Assembly (NCBI GenBank): GCA_964035575.1
Contig: OZ037840.1
Location: 806,001 to 870,000, forward strand
DNA length: 64,000 bases
Source of the DNA: Rhynchopus sp. YZ270_cl-10
Taxonomy: Eukaryota; Euglenozoa; Diplonemea; Diplonemida; Diplonemidae
Reading direction: 5' to 3'
Shown here piece after piece: positions 52,985 to 64,000 of this stretch. The notes below the pieces were generated by a model. That model saw only the letters and a list, made by a program, of their open reading frames with translations. It made no database searches and was not told the origin of the DNA. How positions within the stretch are numbered: position 1 is the stretch's first letter; each line of letters starts with the position of its first letter. A program made the translations under genes and the position numbers.

Positions 52985-53714
52985 TGCACACAGAGCCACC
53001 CCTATCCCCTAAGTTCCCCTCAAAGGTAACCTATTGTGGAGCTCCCCCAGCCGCCCCAACGTGACATAGCGAAGAAATGCAAATTGTCCACCCCACCCAT
53101 GCACCCGCACTCTCGGGTTTTGCTGTGTGGGGAAATGGTATTTCTTTGTGCGCACATCAAGGCACATTCCTTCGCAAATTTTTCTTCTTTTAGTCGCCCT
53201 TTTTATATTGTTGATGGGTAGAATGTAAAAAGGTGGCTAATCACAGAGGATTGGGTTCATCTGAGAAACCTTTTTCTTTTCACTTTCAGCATTTTCATTT
53301 TTTAATTTGATGGGTGTGCACGTGGTGCATATTCCGTCAATTCAGCTTTTTCCCTTTTTGCATCTCATCTCTGTTTCAAGATGCCTCTTCTTTTGCCTGC
53401 ATATTTTGCAGTATAGGACTTGAGGTCTCTTTTTTGGAAAACAGAAAAAAACCCCCATCATTCCCCATTGCGGAGCTCCCCCAGCCGCCCCAACGTGACA
53501 TAGCGAAGAAATACAAAATTGTCCTTCCCACCCGTGCACACACACCCTCGGGTTTTTGCTGTTGTGGGGAAAATTGTATTTCTTTGTGCGCACATCAAGG
53601 CACATTCCTTCGCAAGCTTTTCTTCTTTTTTTTTAGATCTAATCCGACGCCCTTTTTTTTTATCCTTGATGAGGGGATAATTGGTCGGTGGTCAGTAGAG
53701 ATTTCAGTTATCTG

Positions 53715-53814
53715 CAGTAGTTCAAGTATTTTGGTGGCCAAATAAGTTTGGTGGATTTGGAGATTTTGGAGTAATTTGGTGCCTATTGTGACACCAATCA
53801 TATCTGTACTGCTG
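53715..53814. mobile_element. 100-bp MITE nested in the array
   Basis: Ends CAGTAGTTCAAGTATTTTGG and, reverse complemented, CAGCAGTACAGATATGATTG; core matches the 45195 copy in opposite orientation (gatttggagattttggagta). Older or more diverged than the copy at 51460. Confidence 0.65.
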
Positions 53815-54649
53815 TGATAACCGTTTTCTTTGCGCTTTCAACGTCTCTTTCGTTTTGCATCTCATCTCTGTCTCAAAGCGCCTCATTTATTTTTGCCTGC
53901 ATATTTTGCAGCATTTATCATGGGGCAACACTATGCACACAGAGCCACCCCTATCCCCTAAGTTCCCCTCAAAGGTAACCTATTGCGGAGCTCCCCCAGC
54001 CGCCCCAACGTGACATAGCGAAGAAATGCAAATTGTCCACCCCACCCATGCACCCTACACCCTCGGGTTTTGCTGTTGTGGGGAAATTGTATTTCTTTGT
54101 GCGCACATCAAGGCACATTCCTTCGCAAATTTTTCTTCTTTTAGACGCCCTTTTTATATTGATGGGTAGAATGTAAAAGGGTGGCTAATCACAGAGGATT
54201 GGGTTCATCTGATAAACCTTTTCTTTTTGCTTTCAACTTCTCTTTTTTCTTTCAAAATACGCACACTACTTTTGTGAGCGGAAAGTGTCAACGTCGTTCA
54301 CTCACCTAACCGTGCTGCGCAACACCACCACCCAACAGGCGAGAGAGTAGTGCGTGGAAGCGTCAACGCATCAAACAACTACAAGAAGGGGGGGTGAGGG
54401 AACGACAAGGTAACACTTCTTTATTTTCCATCTACCAACTTTTCTCCCCCCCCTTTGTTGCATCTCATCTCTGTCTCAAGGTGCCTCATTTATTTTTGCC
54501 TGCATATTTTGCAGCATTTATCATGGGGCACCACTATGCACACAGAGCCACCCCTATCCCCTAAGTTCCCCTCAAAGGTAACCTATTGCGGAGCTCCCCC
54601 AGCCGCCCCAACGTGACATAGCGAAGAAATCCATATGTCCTCCCCACTC

Positions 54650-55472
54650 ACCTAAGGATCCCCCATGTCTTTTTAACGTAGACGTTGTAAAGGCATCTGC
54701 TATGTCGTTATTATTTTTTTGGTATTTTTTTTTTGGATTAAAATTGACTGTTTTTCTCAAAAACAACGACTCAAAAGGCATGAGAGACACCTACGGTGTG
54801 TCATTGTCGCCAACACTACGGTGTCATACAACTATACGGTTTCTTTCTTCGACAGATGTACACTGGTTTATGTTTTGCACAAACCTTTGGTACGTCTGTT
54901 CCTTCGAAGACAGAATAAAACACAGTACAGAATGCACACCGTGGTGTTGGCGACAATCAGCAAAGAGGACGCCGCATGGGCAGGGGTGGCTGCATTCCTT
55001 TTCGGACCGGGGAGCTCCATCCTATTTTGACAAACGTTTATTAGCAAAGAGTACGGCAGCATTTAGAATAGCAGACAAGACAACAACCGGAGCGTTGCTG
55101 TGCAGTTGGCGGGGGAAGCTACTAGAAGATGTCGTAAAGCAGTTCTTTGCGTTACGAAGTGACGCACTCAAAGTCAGCTAGGAGGGGGTTTTTTTTCTCC
55201 AACAACATGGAGATAGACTCGAACAGCTGTGCAGGCAACTCTGCCTGCACAGCTGAACGGCAGTTGCCAAGGGCTCTCAAGAAGCGGGGTGTTTGGAAGA
55301 GAAAGAAGCCAAAAAGAAAATCAGAACGAAAAAAAAAAAACCGACCGAACAAAAAAAAGTGATCATCGCTGTCAGGTTCCATGTGAACTCAGAGTGTGTA
55401 TTTTAACACAACTCTTTTATATCTGTTATTTTCTATTTTCGAAATTTTGAAAAAAAAGGGGGGGATCCTTAC
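54650..55472. mobile_element. ~820-bp TIR element nested in the last array unit
   Basis: Ends TAAGGATCCCCC on the left and, reverse complemented, TAAGGATCCCCC on the right; TA borders. The array unit resumes with accacccacctctcgggttt after it. An open frame (54702-55181, 159 aa) has no recognised transposase motifs. A perfect inner palindrome gcaggcaactctgcctgc lies near 55232. Confidence 0.68.
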
Positions 55473-55620
55473 CACCCACCTCTCGGGTTTTGCTGTTGTG
55501 GGGAAAATGGTATTTCTTTGTGCGCACATCAAGGCACATTCCTTCGCAAAATTCTTCTTTTTTTTTTAGACTTTTTTTTTTCTTGATGGAGGTTTAAAAA
55601 GGATGACTGAGCACAGCTTA

Positions 55621-56642
55621 GGTTCATCTGAAGACCTTTTCTTTATTGTTTTTTTCTTCTTTTTTTTTTGTTCCCACCCCCCCCGCTTCCTCTTCTCTAA
55701 AACAAAATAATGGTGAACGCGCATCTCACAGGGTTTCCACGCTACTTCGATGACAGAAGATGCGTGACTGCAAATTGGGGGATTTTTTTTTTATTTCATC
55801 ATTCTGTTCGTTTAGAAAAGAATGAAGAAATTATGAAAAAAATCATTTCAGTATTTTGTTCGCAAGATGACTAAGCGCGAGAGGCTTAGGGTCATATGCG
55901 AGTCAGCATGCGAGAATCATTTTCGCTCACGTAGAAGATTTTGGTCGTGCGAGAACGAGCGAGAATTGTGCGAGAGAATTTTTCGCCAGACCAAAATAGT
56001 GCGAGAATGCGAGAAATGCGGCTCGCATCGAGTGTATGCTTAGAGTCATCTTAAAAAAACTTTTCTTTGTGTTGCCTCACTCGAACACAGCTCAAACAGC
56101 GGAGAAACACAAACAAAAATTTGCAGAGCGATAAAACGAAACGCGTCGTTTTTTTTTTCCTCCCTTTGTTTTCTATGGTATTCAGTTATATCCTGAAGTC
56201 AGATTCTATTGTCCCCCATAAAGCAAAGCATCAACAACAATACGAGATTATTTTTCAATCACCTCTACACCTCTCCCCTCCCCCTTAACCCTTTACGGAC
56301 CGGAGCCATTTAAAGTGCCGCGGCTAATCCCGCAAAAAATTGTGGGGTGTACCAAAGGCAACACACATCCACACCCAGTGTCACATCATTTCACCACATT
56401 TCACCACATCACAACACCTTGCCCAAATCCTCCAAACCCTCCCAAAATGCCGCTTAAACCTCAAAACAGAAAAAAAATCAACCCCCAAGACACACACTTC
56501 CCCCTATATAATATGCCTAACTCTTCGCCATAACCTTCGTTTTCTTTCTTTCTCTTTCTCCTCTCCCCTTTCTAAAATACCTCATTCCTGTTCTCTCTGT
56601 TTGCGTTCTCCCTCTCTCCCCCTCCTTTGTATTTCTCCTAAA
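55621..56642. other. Spacer with GCGAGA-rich insertion and a piggyBac-like end
   Basis: No gene. 55893-56035 is a gcgaga/tctcgc-rich insertion inside the dispersed repeat (gcttagggtcat before, gcttagagtcatctta after). At 56285 TTAA is followed by CCCTTTACGGACCGGAGCC, matching the left end of the piggyBac-like elements; no right end is seen before the next gene, so it is truncated or a solo end. Pyrimidine-rich leader precedes ATG 56643. Confidence 0.55.
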
Positions 56643-59600
56643 ATGCGGTGGTTTTTTGCCTTGCTATGTGTATACATGGTAGAAGCGTTAGTGGACTCAC
56701 AGCAGGTTATGAGAAGTGCTGAAGTGACGCAAGCTGATCAATGCATCTGGAAGGAACTGGATCTGCTCCCAGAATGCGCGGTCATCCGCAACCTTCAACC
56801 ATTAGGGGACACAACGATCACCCCGACGGATGTACAGCAGATCTGCAGTTTTTGCCTCAAGGCGGTTACCCATTTTCTTTCAACCAACGATCTTTCTGTT
56901 TGCTCCCAATTTCTTACGTGGACTTCCACTATTACTAAGGCATGCACGAAATCGGATCTCATTGATATTCCTTGCCCAGATCTTACCTCCGCTGGGTGTG
57001 CGCAACTTCATGACCTAGGGTTGTTAACGTGGAAGGATAGCAAGCCTGATGTTCCTATTCCGGTTGGAACGATAAAGGTGTATTGTGATCAATGTGTTGC
57101 GGTCATGGGAATGGATTTGACACCGTGCCCTGCGGAGAAGGCGTTTGATAAGGCGCTACGTGCTGCGTGCACTTTGGTGCAAGCGTCGTACTGCTTTAGG
57201 AAGGAATATCCAAAGGCGTTTCCCTCCTCTCCTTGCGGCGCAACGATAGCAGCATACGGAATGTACGGTGCAGTGATGCCGAGCAACGTAGTCACCACAA
57301 CCTGCGGGGAGTGTCTTCCGTTTGTTCAGGACAACTATGATGCCTGGAATCCACAGTGTGCGACAACGTCGAAGCGTTCGGTCGTTACCGTCGCAAAGTC
57401 GCAATGTATCACCGGAGATGCAAAATGTACCGCAGATTTTCTGCTTCGCATACCCGGCTGTGAGGCGCTGGCATCTATTTTGCTTGGTCTGAACGCTTTT
57501 ATGACGCAGCCTGACTGCACAGCGTGTCTTTCTGTCGCGATTCGACAGGTTTCGAATAGCGATCGGGCGTCGTGCGCTACTATTGAGGCGACCCTCGCGC
57601 AGCTGCAGGTGGAATGTCTCGCAGGGGGCTTTCTTGACATAAAGTGCTCTGTGCTGTACGCCTGGCTGGACAGCAACCATTCCTACGTCCCGCCCCCGAG
57701 AAACAGCTCCTCCACGCTGTCGGTGACCCTCACCCTCCCCTCCGTCACCATAACCGAGACCATCTCCTCCGTCCCAGGGGTGCTCACCGCCGCCCCTGCA
57801 GTTTATCAACCCCCAGGGCCCTGCAAGGACCCACTCTCATGCAGTTGTGCCTTTGCGATGAAGGACAGCTTTTATCAAAAATGGCGTTTCTATTTACAAA
57901 AATGCGGCACTACACCTGTTGCCACACGAATCAAATGCACCTGCGGAATGATCAAAACAAAACTCTATGATACGGTCCCTACTTGCAATGGAGTGTTGGA
58001 TCGGCCAAATCTATTTTCCTTATGCTCTGACTGCCATCCGGAGCTTGGGTTGATCGCCCCCATCCTGCAAGACTATGACACCTGCACTAAGAGCAGCGTA
58101 GGCGCGGCGACCCTTCGCGGAATTAACGCTACCTGCCAAGAAGGAGGCATAGGTCATGCCATCTGCCCAGATGCCATTCTCGCCGCAGCGGCAACCCAGC
58201 ATTGCGAAGGCACCTTTGACCGTCTTATCGAATCCTCCCTCCGTTCCACTGTCGTCACGCAAACCATCTTCCGCGACTGGGTCTGCGCGAACAGTACCCG
58301 CTGCCCTGACAACATCCTCCAAAACCCTTCTTTGACAGACTCTCTCAAAACCTGTGGGATTGATGTCGGGAAAGAACGCGCTGTGTGCCTCTGCTGGCCG
58401 CTCCGTAAGAAGATTCTTGCGACAACCAACTGTGAAGTGCTTCTGAACGACCAATGGAAAATGTCGGAGTTAAACTATTCTAAACTCTGCCTAAAATGCC
58501 TGAAAGACATTCAAATCTATGGGAGTCTGGTGTCTGAATATGGTACCTGCATGGGGTGGGGGCACTACTATGCTTCTGACCTTGCAGGGAATGTCAACAC
58601 CATTTGCGCGCAACGCTACCTCGGTGTAGGTGGGTATGTGTCACATAGTCCGGCAGTTTCTGCTTGCCATGCTCGCCAGGATGGTGCCTCCAGCTGTACC
58701 CCTGCTCGGCTTTGTGATATAGAACGTTACGTCCCCCCCTGCTCGCTTGCCTATCAAGATAGGGGGTGGCGAGCGCAAGGATCAGGAAACCTTGCAACAG
58801 TGTGCACATCATGTGTCATCCCTTTGCTTGAGGCGTTTGCGCAAAATGCGTTGGGGGTGCAGACCCCTCTTGGCGGAGCGGTGGTGAGACTGCAGGAGTG
58901 CAACGCAGCTTGGGGTGCTGTGGAGCTGCAGGCAACGTGCCAGCACTCTGCGGATGTGTGCACAGCGTACCCTGATGGGTGCACCAGCTTGCAGGTCGCG
59001 GAGGGCACCTCTGGGTGTGATGTGCAGGTGTTGGAGGAGAGGGGGCAACGTTGGTCCCGCTGCCTTGCCTCGACCCCAGGGGACCAATGTAGCTGTACCC
59101 GCGACTTCCTTGCAGGGATGAGTGAGGGCTGCACAAACCATTCGATTCTCGTGGCCTGGCTCTGCACGGTGAGGCAGCAGGGCTGCAGTGGTGTGCCGTA
59201 TCCGCCAGGGGTGGGTGCTGCGGAGTGTGCGTTGTTGATCCCAACGTTGGGGTATGTTGCTGGTTTGGGAATTATTTTTGCTACAAGAGAAAACCGAATG
59301 GAGTAGGAACGCAAACGAGCTTTTATTCATAATGTTTTATTCTCCCCCAAAATCTCATGAAGAAATACCATTTGATCTGCACCCCCCTTTCCCACCTCCC
59401 ACAGATACAACACCCACGGACTGCACACCCAGTACGCGCTCTGCTCCCGCCCCACCGTCGACAAGCTCTACTCTGATGCCGCTGTGTGCCTCGACTTCGC
59501 CAACTCGGTATGCCCCGTTTCTCCTTTTTGGATATCCACAAGCATAGGCAGTTCTGTTCCCCCAGAAAGGCCATTGGTAGCCAAGCCTAAAAGGTTGTTT

Positions 59601-62600
59601 AATAGCCTATTCTTCACCATCCTCCACAGAACGACACCTGCGCCTGCATTAATGCGACCATCCAGGCACTTCCTGTTGCGTGCCATTGGGGCGAGACGCG
59701 TCAGGACATCACACGGGTGTCGTGTCTGGCTCAGGGCCGCTGCCCTGCTGCTGTCGCGGTATCTGAGTGCGAGGTGCTGCTGACAGAGTACGACACTGAG
59801 GTGGCGACACGCCCGCTGCAGGAGCGGATATTTAGGGCGAGTTTGTGTAGCGCTGGGATGGCGAAGGTGGCGGCGTACATGGTGGCAACGCTGTGGGACG
59901 CATGCACCAACATCGACAAATGTGTGTGCATGGACGCAGTGCACCGTGCAATGAAGACCCTCCGCTACTGCGCGTACGGCGCACCCGAGTGGGAAACCCT
60001 TCGCTGCATTGCCCACCTGCACTGTGCGCCACGCTTTCCGAACCGCTACACACCACCCGACATGCCAAGCAAATGTCAGCTCCTCACACACAACCCCACC
60101 ATCGCGCATGAGCAGAACGACTACATAGCCTCAGGCGCGCCGTTGCTCCGTGCGCCGGTCTGTGAATGGACCAATATCAACGCAACGTACACCAGGTTTC
60201 TTTCCTGTTTGCAGGAAACTGCGGTGACGCGAGAGGGGAGGTGCCATTGTGTGGTGCTGTTTTCGTTTCAGATTCCGCTTCCGTGCAGGATGCAGCCGAG
60301 TCTTGCGTGGAATCATGCTCGGTGTTTGGCGTCTGACCTAGGGTGCACAGCGTTGCCGATGTTGCAGACGCAGTCGTGCGATACGATGTACGCACTGCTC
60401 CAAGTGCAACCAGACTTCCCCCTCGTCTCCCGCTCCGAATCAGAAATCAACACCGTCGAGCAACAGATCCGAGAGGTACCAGATCGGTGTCTGCTTTCCT
60501 CGCAGCCTTCTCATGCCATCACAGCGTGCTATACCCAGGGCGCTTCGGCCCCGGACCCGACGTTGGTGAAGATAAATATTTTAATGTGCTCTTGCATCAT
60601 GACGACGTACTTCGACATGGTGCCCTGCGCGCCTTGGCAGCCCTTTGCGCTGGAGGAGCTGCGCTGCATCGCTAAGGAATGGGACTGCTACGGCGTGCCC
60701 CTCCCGCTGACGAAGTGCGCCTCCGTCGCGGGCACGCTTCTGACAAACCCTTCCGTCGCTCCGTGCATGGCGGTCGACAAAATCCTTCGCAAACACACCA
60801 TTCTCGACACCTGTGTGGCATTGGACCACTTCCGTGCGTTCATCCCATACATCTGCCGCTACTCCAGCATCACCTCGGAGGACTACCAAGCTAGCTTATG
60901 CCGTTCCGCTCAGTTGGGATGCGCATTGACAGAGATTCCAATGCTAAAATGCACCCGATTTTTGAACGACAAAGGGCACACCATTGCGTTCGAAGCTGCG
61001 AGACGATCACGACAGCTTCTGGCATCGGTGGCGAAGGAGTGTGCTCCTGTGTTTCTCATGGCGTCGCACGAACGCACCGTCGCATCCTCCTGCAACGGCC
61101 GCTGTGGCGACATGCTCAGCGAGCTGCAAAACGCGCTTCTCTCCGGCGCCTCTTCAGACAACAAATGGTACGTGAAATACCTCGTCGCGGCATGTGTCCG
61201 AAACAACAACCTGCTCCCCGTCTTCGTCGCTCTGCGCACCTCGCACCACCAGATACAACACATCGATGTGGACACCCCAATCGCCTTGGGCAACGTCCCT
61301 CACTTCATTGGCCGTCGCGTTCGCGGTGCGCTTCTTGGCAGCTGGCCTGGACCGAAGGGGGAAGTGCAGATGCCGACATCCCCCTCCGCCAATGCCATGA
61401 GGTCTGTCTGCAGCGCGCAGTACGTCCGCGCCTTAGGCATACTAGCAGGTTATGTTCTTGTGGATGCACAGCTCGAACTCTGCTCTCAAATGATCTCCTC
61501 TACAACGCAACGGAAAATGTGCGCCTTCGAGAAACACCTCTGGCATGACACCATACCTGCGGGGGTCGACGCGCAATGCAGTTCACGGTGTTACAACAAG
61601 GTGGTGCAAAGTGTAGGAAAGCGCGCCGGACCTGCTCTCGAGAGCGCTAGCAAAGCTGCGCTTGCGTTAACCTGCAAACGCGACCCTCTCACAAGCACGC
61701 TCTGTATGGGTGCGATCTCTGCTAACCTTGCTGGGGTGGGAGGAACGGTGGGCACAACGTTCTATGACGGGACGTACCCTATAAAGCTCTGTCGCCATGC
61801 GCTCGCCGCGTTTGAACAGTGTAGGAGAGGAGGGGACGTTCACCTCTGTGACTGCGTCCGAGCATTAAGCCGCGCCGAGCCGAACAGCGCATGCCTCGTC
61901 CACGAAAACGTCGCTCCAACCACACTATGCCTTCTAAACAACCTCTTCCCTTGTGTTCACACCGAATTTAAGTTGGCATATTCGAAATATTGCACACCAT
62001 CCATGGCATTAGACATGACCTGTCGTGAGCATATATGGAACCCTCAAATGCGGTGTACAGAAAGCTGTATACAACGTTTTCATAAATACTCTGAAACCTG
62101 GGGGTGTTGTGCCGGGGTATATAATGCATATTTGCAGACGAAAGGGCGGGGGTCGCTTGACAATGTCGCCAACGCCTGCAAAATCCAATTCGGAGGGACC
62201 TGTCCGGACACAGAATACCCAGATGGATTTACCGGGAGGATTGTGATTGACGCCGATATCACGGTTTTCCGCGCCTACGAGGCAGAGTTGATTGCTGCTG
62301 CGAGATATGATGTTGTGACCACTCTAGGGCTTGTCGACTCCAACATCGTTGCAACCGCAGTCGGTACTGTCGATATTCAATTCGCCCTCAAAGAAAATGA
62401 GCAAACCTTATCTCGAGATGCCATCACCCTTCAGGCAGCAGGTGGCGTTTTTCTATCCAACGAAACCACCCAAGAAGTTTCCATCGTCTTCCTCGTAAGA
62501 GGGGAACGGCGTGGCGAAGCGGACACTCTAAGAAGGGATTTTCAGTCCTTCGTCACAACAGGGTTTCCAATGGGTCGTCTTGAGGAGGTGTACCTCAAAA

Positions 62601-62803
62601 GGGCGGCTCGGAATTTCTTGGTCAGCACTCATCTCAGTCTCGTCTCGACGACGGTACGACCGTTCAACTACTTTCAAAAGAACATCACAATTGGCCTCGA
62701 TGACACCGATACTGTTGCATATGAGCTTACCCCGTTTGATGCATGTGGCATGTTATCACCAGGGATGGCAGTCACCTTGACGCTCTTCGTTTTGTTAATC
62801 TGA
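56643..62803 (+). CDS. Giant Cys-rich secreted, probably GPI-anchored protein, three exons (~1961 aa)
   Basis: Exons 56643-59251, 59405-59507, 59630-62803. Introns of 153 nt (GTATGT...cccacAG, phase 2) and 122 nt (GTATGC...ctccacAG, phase 0) join TLG-YNTHGLHTQYALC and LDFANS-NDTCACINAT; the peptide stays Cys-rich across both junctions, which is the main support. Signal peptide MRWFFALLCVYMVEALV at 1-17. The ectodomain repeats a pattern of CxxC followed ~15-30 residues later by further Cys (ICSFC, YCDQC, TCGEC, DCTAC, LCSDC, LCLKC, VCTSC), with a Pro/Thr/Ser stretch near 370. The C-terminus (SPGMAVTLTLFVLLI) is a short hydrophobic tail ending the protein, as in GPI signals. Likely a cell-surface or wall protein. 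No known family recognised. Without splicing two separate ORFs would be called. Confidence 0.83.
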
Positions 62804-62877
62804 TAATGGTGTGGGGGGAAAGAAGAGAATTATGGGGGGGGGTATAATTTTTTTTTTATTTTTTGCATGGCTTCATA

Positions 62878-63020
62878 AATATATTGAATATCGTCAATAT
62901 ATTGATTTGGTGATGAATATTATTGATTGAATATTGAAAGTGTCAATAATATTGACTGAAAACTGTCAATATTTCAATAATATTGAAATATTGATCATAT
63001 TATTGAATATTGACGTTGCA
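62878..63020. repeat. Degenerate CAATATTGA palindromic repeat
   Basis: About 140 bp of repeated tcaatattgaa-like motifs in both orientations, AT-rich and self-complementary. Lies just 3' of the surface-protein gene; could act as a terminator-type hairpin or be a decayed MITE. Confidence 0.6.
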
Positions 63021-63050
63021 GTGCCTGCTTTTTCCTTGAGGGGGGGCCAT

Positions 63051-63284
63051 AGCTGAGAATAAGACTTGGGGACCCGGGACCCGGTTATTCTCAGTGGGAC
63101 TGGGCACAATATGTCGAAAACGCTGTGAAAACGCCTGAAAGCGGGTCAGGGACCCGGGCGCGGGAGGGTGGGGCATGGATGGAGGGGTATTCCCAGTCCC
63201 TAGGACTGGGACTGTACCCAGTGCCCAGTACCCGTCCTAGTTCTAGTCCTGGGACAGTACCCGGGACCCGGCTTATTCTCAGCT
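63051..63284. repeat. 234-bp fold-back repeat
   Basis: Begins agctgagaataag and ends cttattctcagct, with gggacccggg-type repeats inside both halves. Non-coding; no clear target duplication. Confidence 0.65.
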
Positions 63285-64000
63285 CCCTTCCAGCCACAGA
63301 GTGGAGAGGCAAAGGGTCAAACTTTTCTGTTGAAGCCATGTGCGCAATATTTCAAAGATTGTGCCATAAATCGCACATTGTTACCGCCAAACTATATCAT
63401 AGATAGGGTAGAGCTGCGGGCTACCGCTCGTAATTCCTAAACACTTGTGTTTAGGTTTTTAAGGTTGCTGCCCTCCCAGTACCCTCCTGGTGCACCCACC
63501 CGAAAATGCACCAAAGTGTAAGATTTTTTCGGCGTTGGAAAGATTGGGCCTCAAAAATGCGGATCACCAAATCAGATCTGTGAGAGATTTGTTTTTACTT
63601 CCTATTTTCGTGTCACGAGTTTACGTGGGAAATGCTTTAGAAACGTGCGTTCCTTAAGTACCCTATGGGCAAAACAGGCGTTTTTCACCAAAAACCGGGA
63701 TTTTCGCCTTTTTGGGTGGTTTTTTGGGCCATACCCGGCTATATGGACTGGGAAACGCGATTCTGGGGTGCTAGAACCAGGTCTAGGCCGCACAGGGGTA
63801 CTTCTGTGGGCAAAAACAACCCACAAAACCATGCACTGCGTTGTGTTCTGTGACCATTCAGGTGTTTTAGCTAGTCGTAGTGTACGAGGCGTTGCGATCG
63901 ATTTGGTTTCGTTCTCGCTCATCAACCACACGAGCTAGCAAAAAATATTTAGGATTCACAAAACCAAATTTTGTCCGCGCCGCAGGCGCACGGTGCGCTA
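63285..64000. other. Spacer to window end
   Basis: No gene recognised. The last bases (gccgcaggcgcacggtgc) match a piece inside the hAT-like element at 2.92 kb, so the window may end inside another repeat. Confidence 0.5.

Larger units (their letters stand above)
51179..55620. repeat. Satellite-like tandem array, units of ~0.45-0.6 kb
   Basis: Seven units in a row, cores (gcggagctcccccagccgcc) near 51270, 51872, 52434, 53037, 53470, 53983 and 54590, plus an isolated unit at 46.2 kb. A full unit has, in order: catattttgcagcatttatc; agagccacccctatccccta; the GC-rich core with aacgtgacatagcgaagaaa; ccctcgggttttgctgttg; tgcgcacatcaaggcacatt; cttcttttagacg; ggtggctaatcacagaggat; ggttcatctgataaacc. 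Units 3 and 5 (52434, 53470) lack the part before the core and start at ccccattgcgg, so two unit types alternate. Indels between copies break every reading frame, so it is not coding. Several units carry nested insertions. Confidence 0.88.

Noticed and set aside
51243-53605. Minus-strand ORFs starting MCLDVRTKKY in several array units
   Set aside because: Indels between units change frame after ~20 residues; repeats, not a gene family.
54702-55181. 159-aa ORF inside the nested TIR element
   Set aside because: No transposase motif or other similarity recognised; kept only as a remark in the element entry.
1150-56050. GGTTCATC boxes as tRNA genes
   Set aside because: No cloverleaf, acceptor stem or anticodon arm can be drawn around them; only a faint B-box likeness.
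1-64000. Kinetoplastid-like trans-spliced genome
   Set aside because: Polypyrimidine-AG before several ATGs and the cyclase type hint at it, but cis introns, multi-intron genes and no identifiable leader argue against; left open.

Overview
The window comes from a nuclear genome of a unicellular eukaryote whose lineage I cannot fix. Genes are large, GC-richer than their surroundings and mostly without introns. Where introns occur they are GT-AG with GTATG donors (one in the 22.5-24.6 kb gene, two in the 56.6-62.8 kb gene). Spacers are AT-rich, full of poly-T/poly-A tracts and packed with short transposon relics. Coding capacity includes a four-domain voltage-gated channel, class III cyclases, an SLC25 carrier and a NACHT/WD40 protein, so it is neither bacterial nor viral.

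Layout. 1-3.6 kb: repeats, a 147-bp inverted-repeat element and a hAT-like element. 3.6-9.5 kb: Ca-type four-domain channel with an EF-hand pair between domains I and II and a C-terminal PDZ-like domain. 10-11.2 kb: TTAA (piggyBac-like) element. 12.1-13.3 kb: ubiquitin-like plus BspA-type leucine-rich repeat protein. 14.2-20.7 kb: two paralogous six-TM cyclase proteins, one with an intact adenylyl cyclase centre and one degenerate, separated by a hAT-like element that carries its own ORF; a broken third copy follows. 22.5-24.6 kb: bile-acid/Na+ symporter family protein in two exons, followed by small covarying RNA hairpins. 24.6-29.4 kb: repeats, including a terminal-direct-repeat element. 29.4-34.6 kb: NLR-like protein with myristoylation signal, ankyrin, ADP-ribosyltransferase, NACHT and 14 WD40 repeats. 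35.0-36.3 kb: tandem PH-like-domain protein. 37.9-41.7 kb: two near-identical ubiquitin-like/propeller genes, the second with a 1-kb hAT-like insertion 13 bp before its ATG. 42.5-43.4 kb: mitochondrial carrier. 43.4-56.6 kb: gene-free repeat block with a piggyBac-like element, a 390-bp palindrome and a satellite-like array of ~0.45-0.6 kb units carrying nested insertions. 56.6-62.8 kb: giant Cys-rich secreted, probably GPI-anchored protein in three exons. 62.8-64 kb: repeats.

How the genes may fit together (inference): several concern sensing and signalling (Ca2+ channel, adenylyl cyclase, NLR-like sensor with an ADP-ribosylating effector, surface Cys-rich protein, PH-like and Ubl fusions). 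They are not an operon and co-function is not shown. The most unusual gene is the ankyrin-ART-NACHT-WD40 protein; the most unusual DNA is the set of TIR elements whose boundaries can be proven by target-site duplications and by empty paralogous sites.
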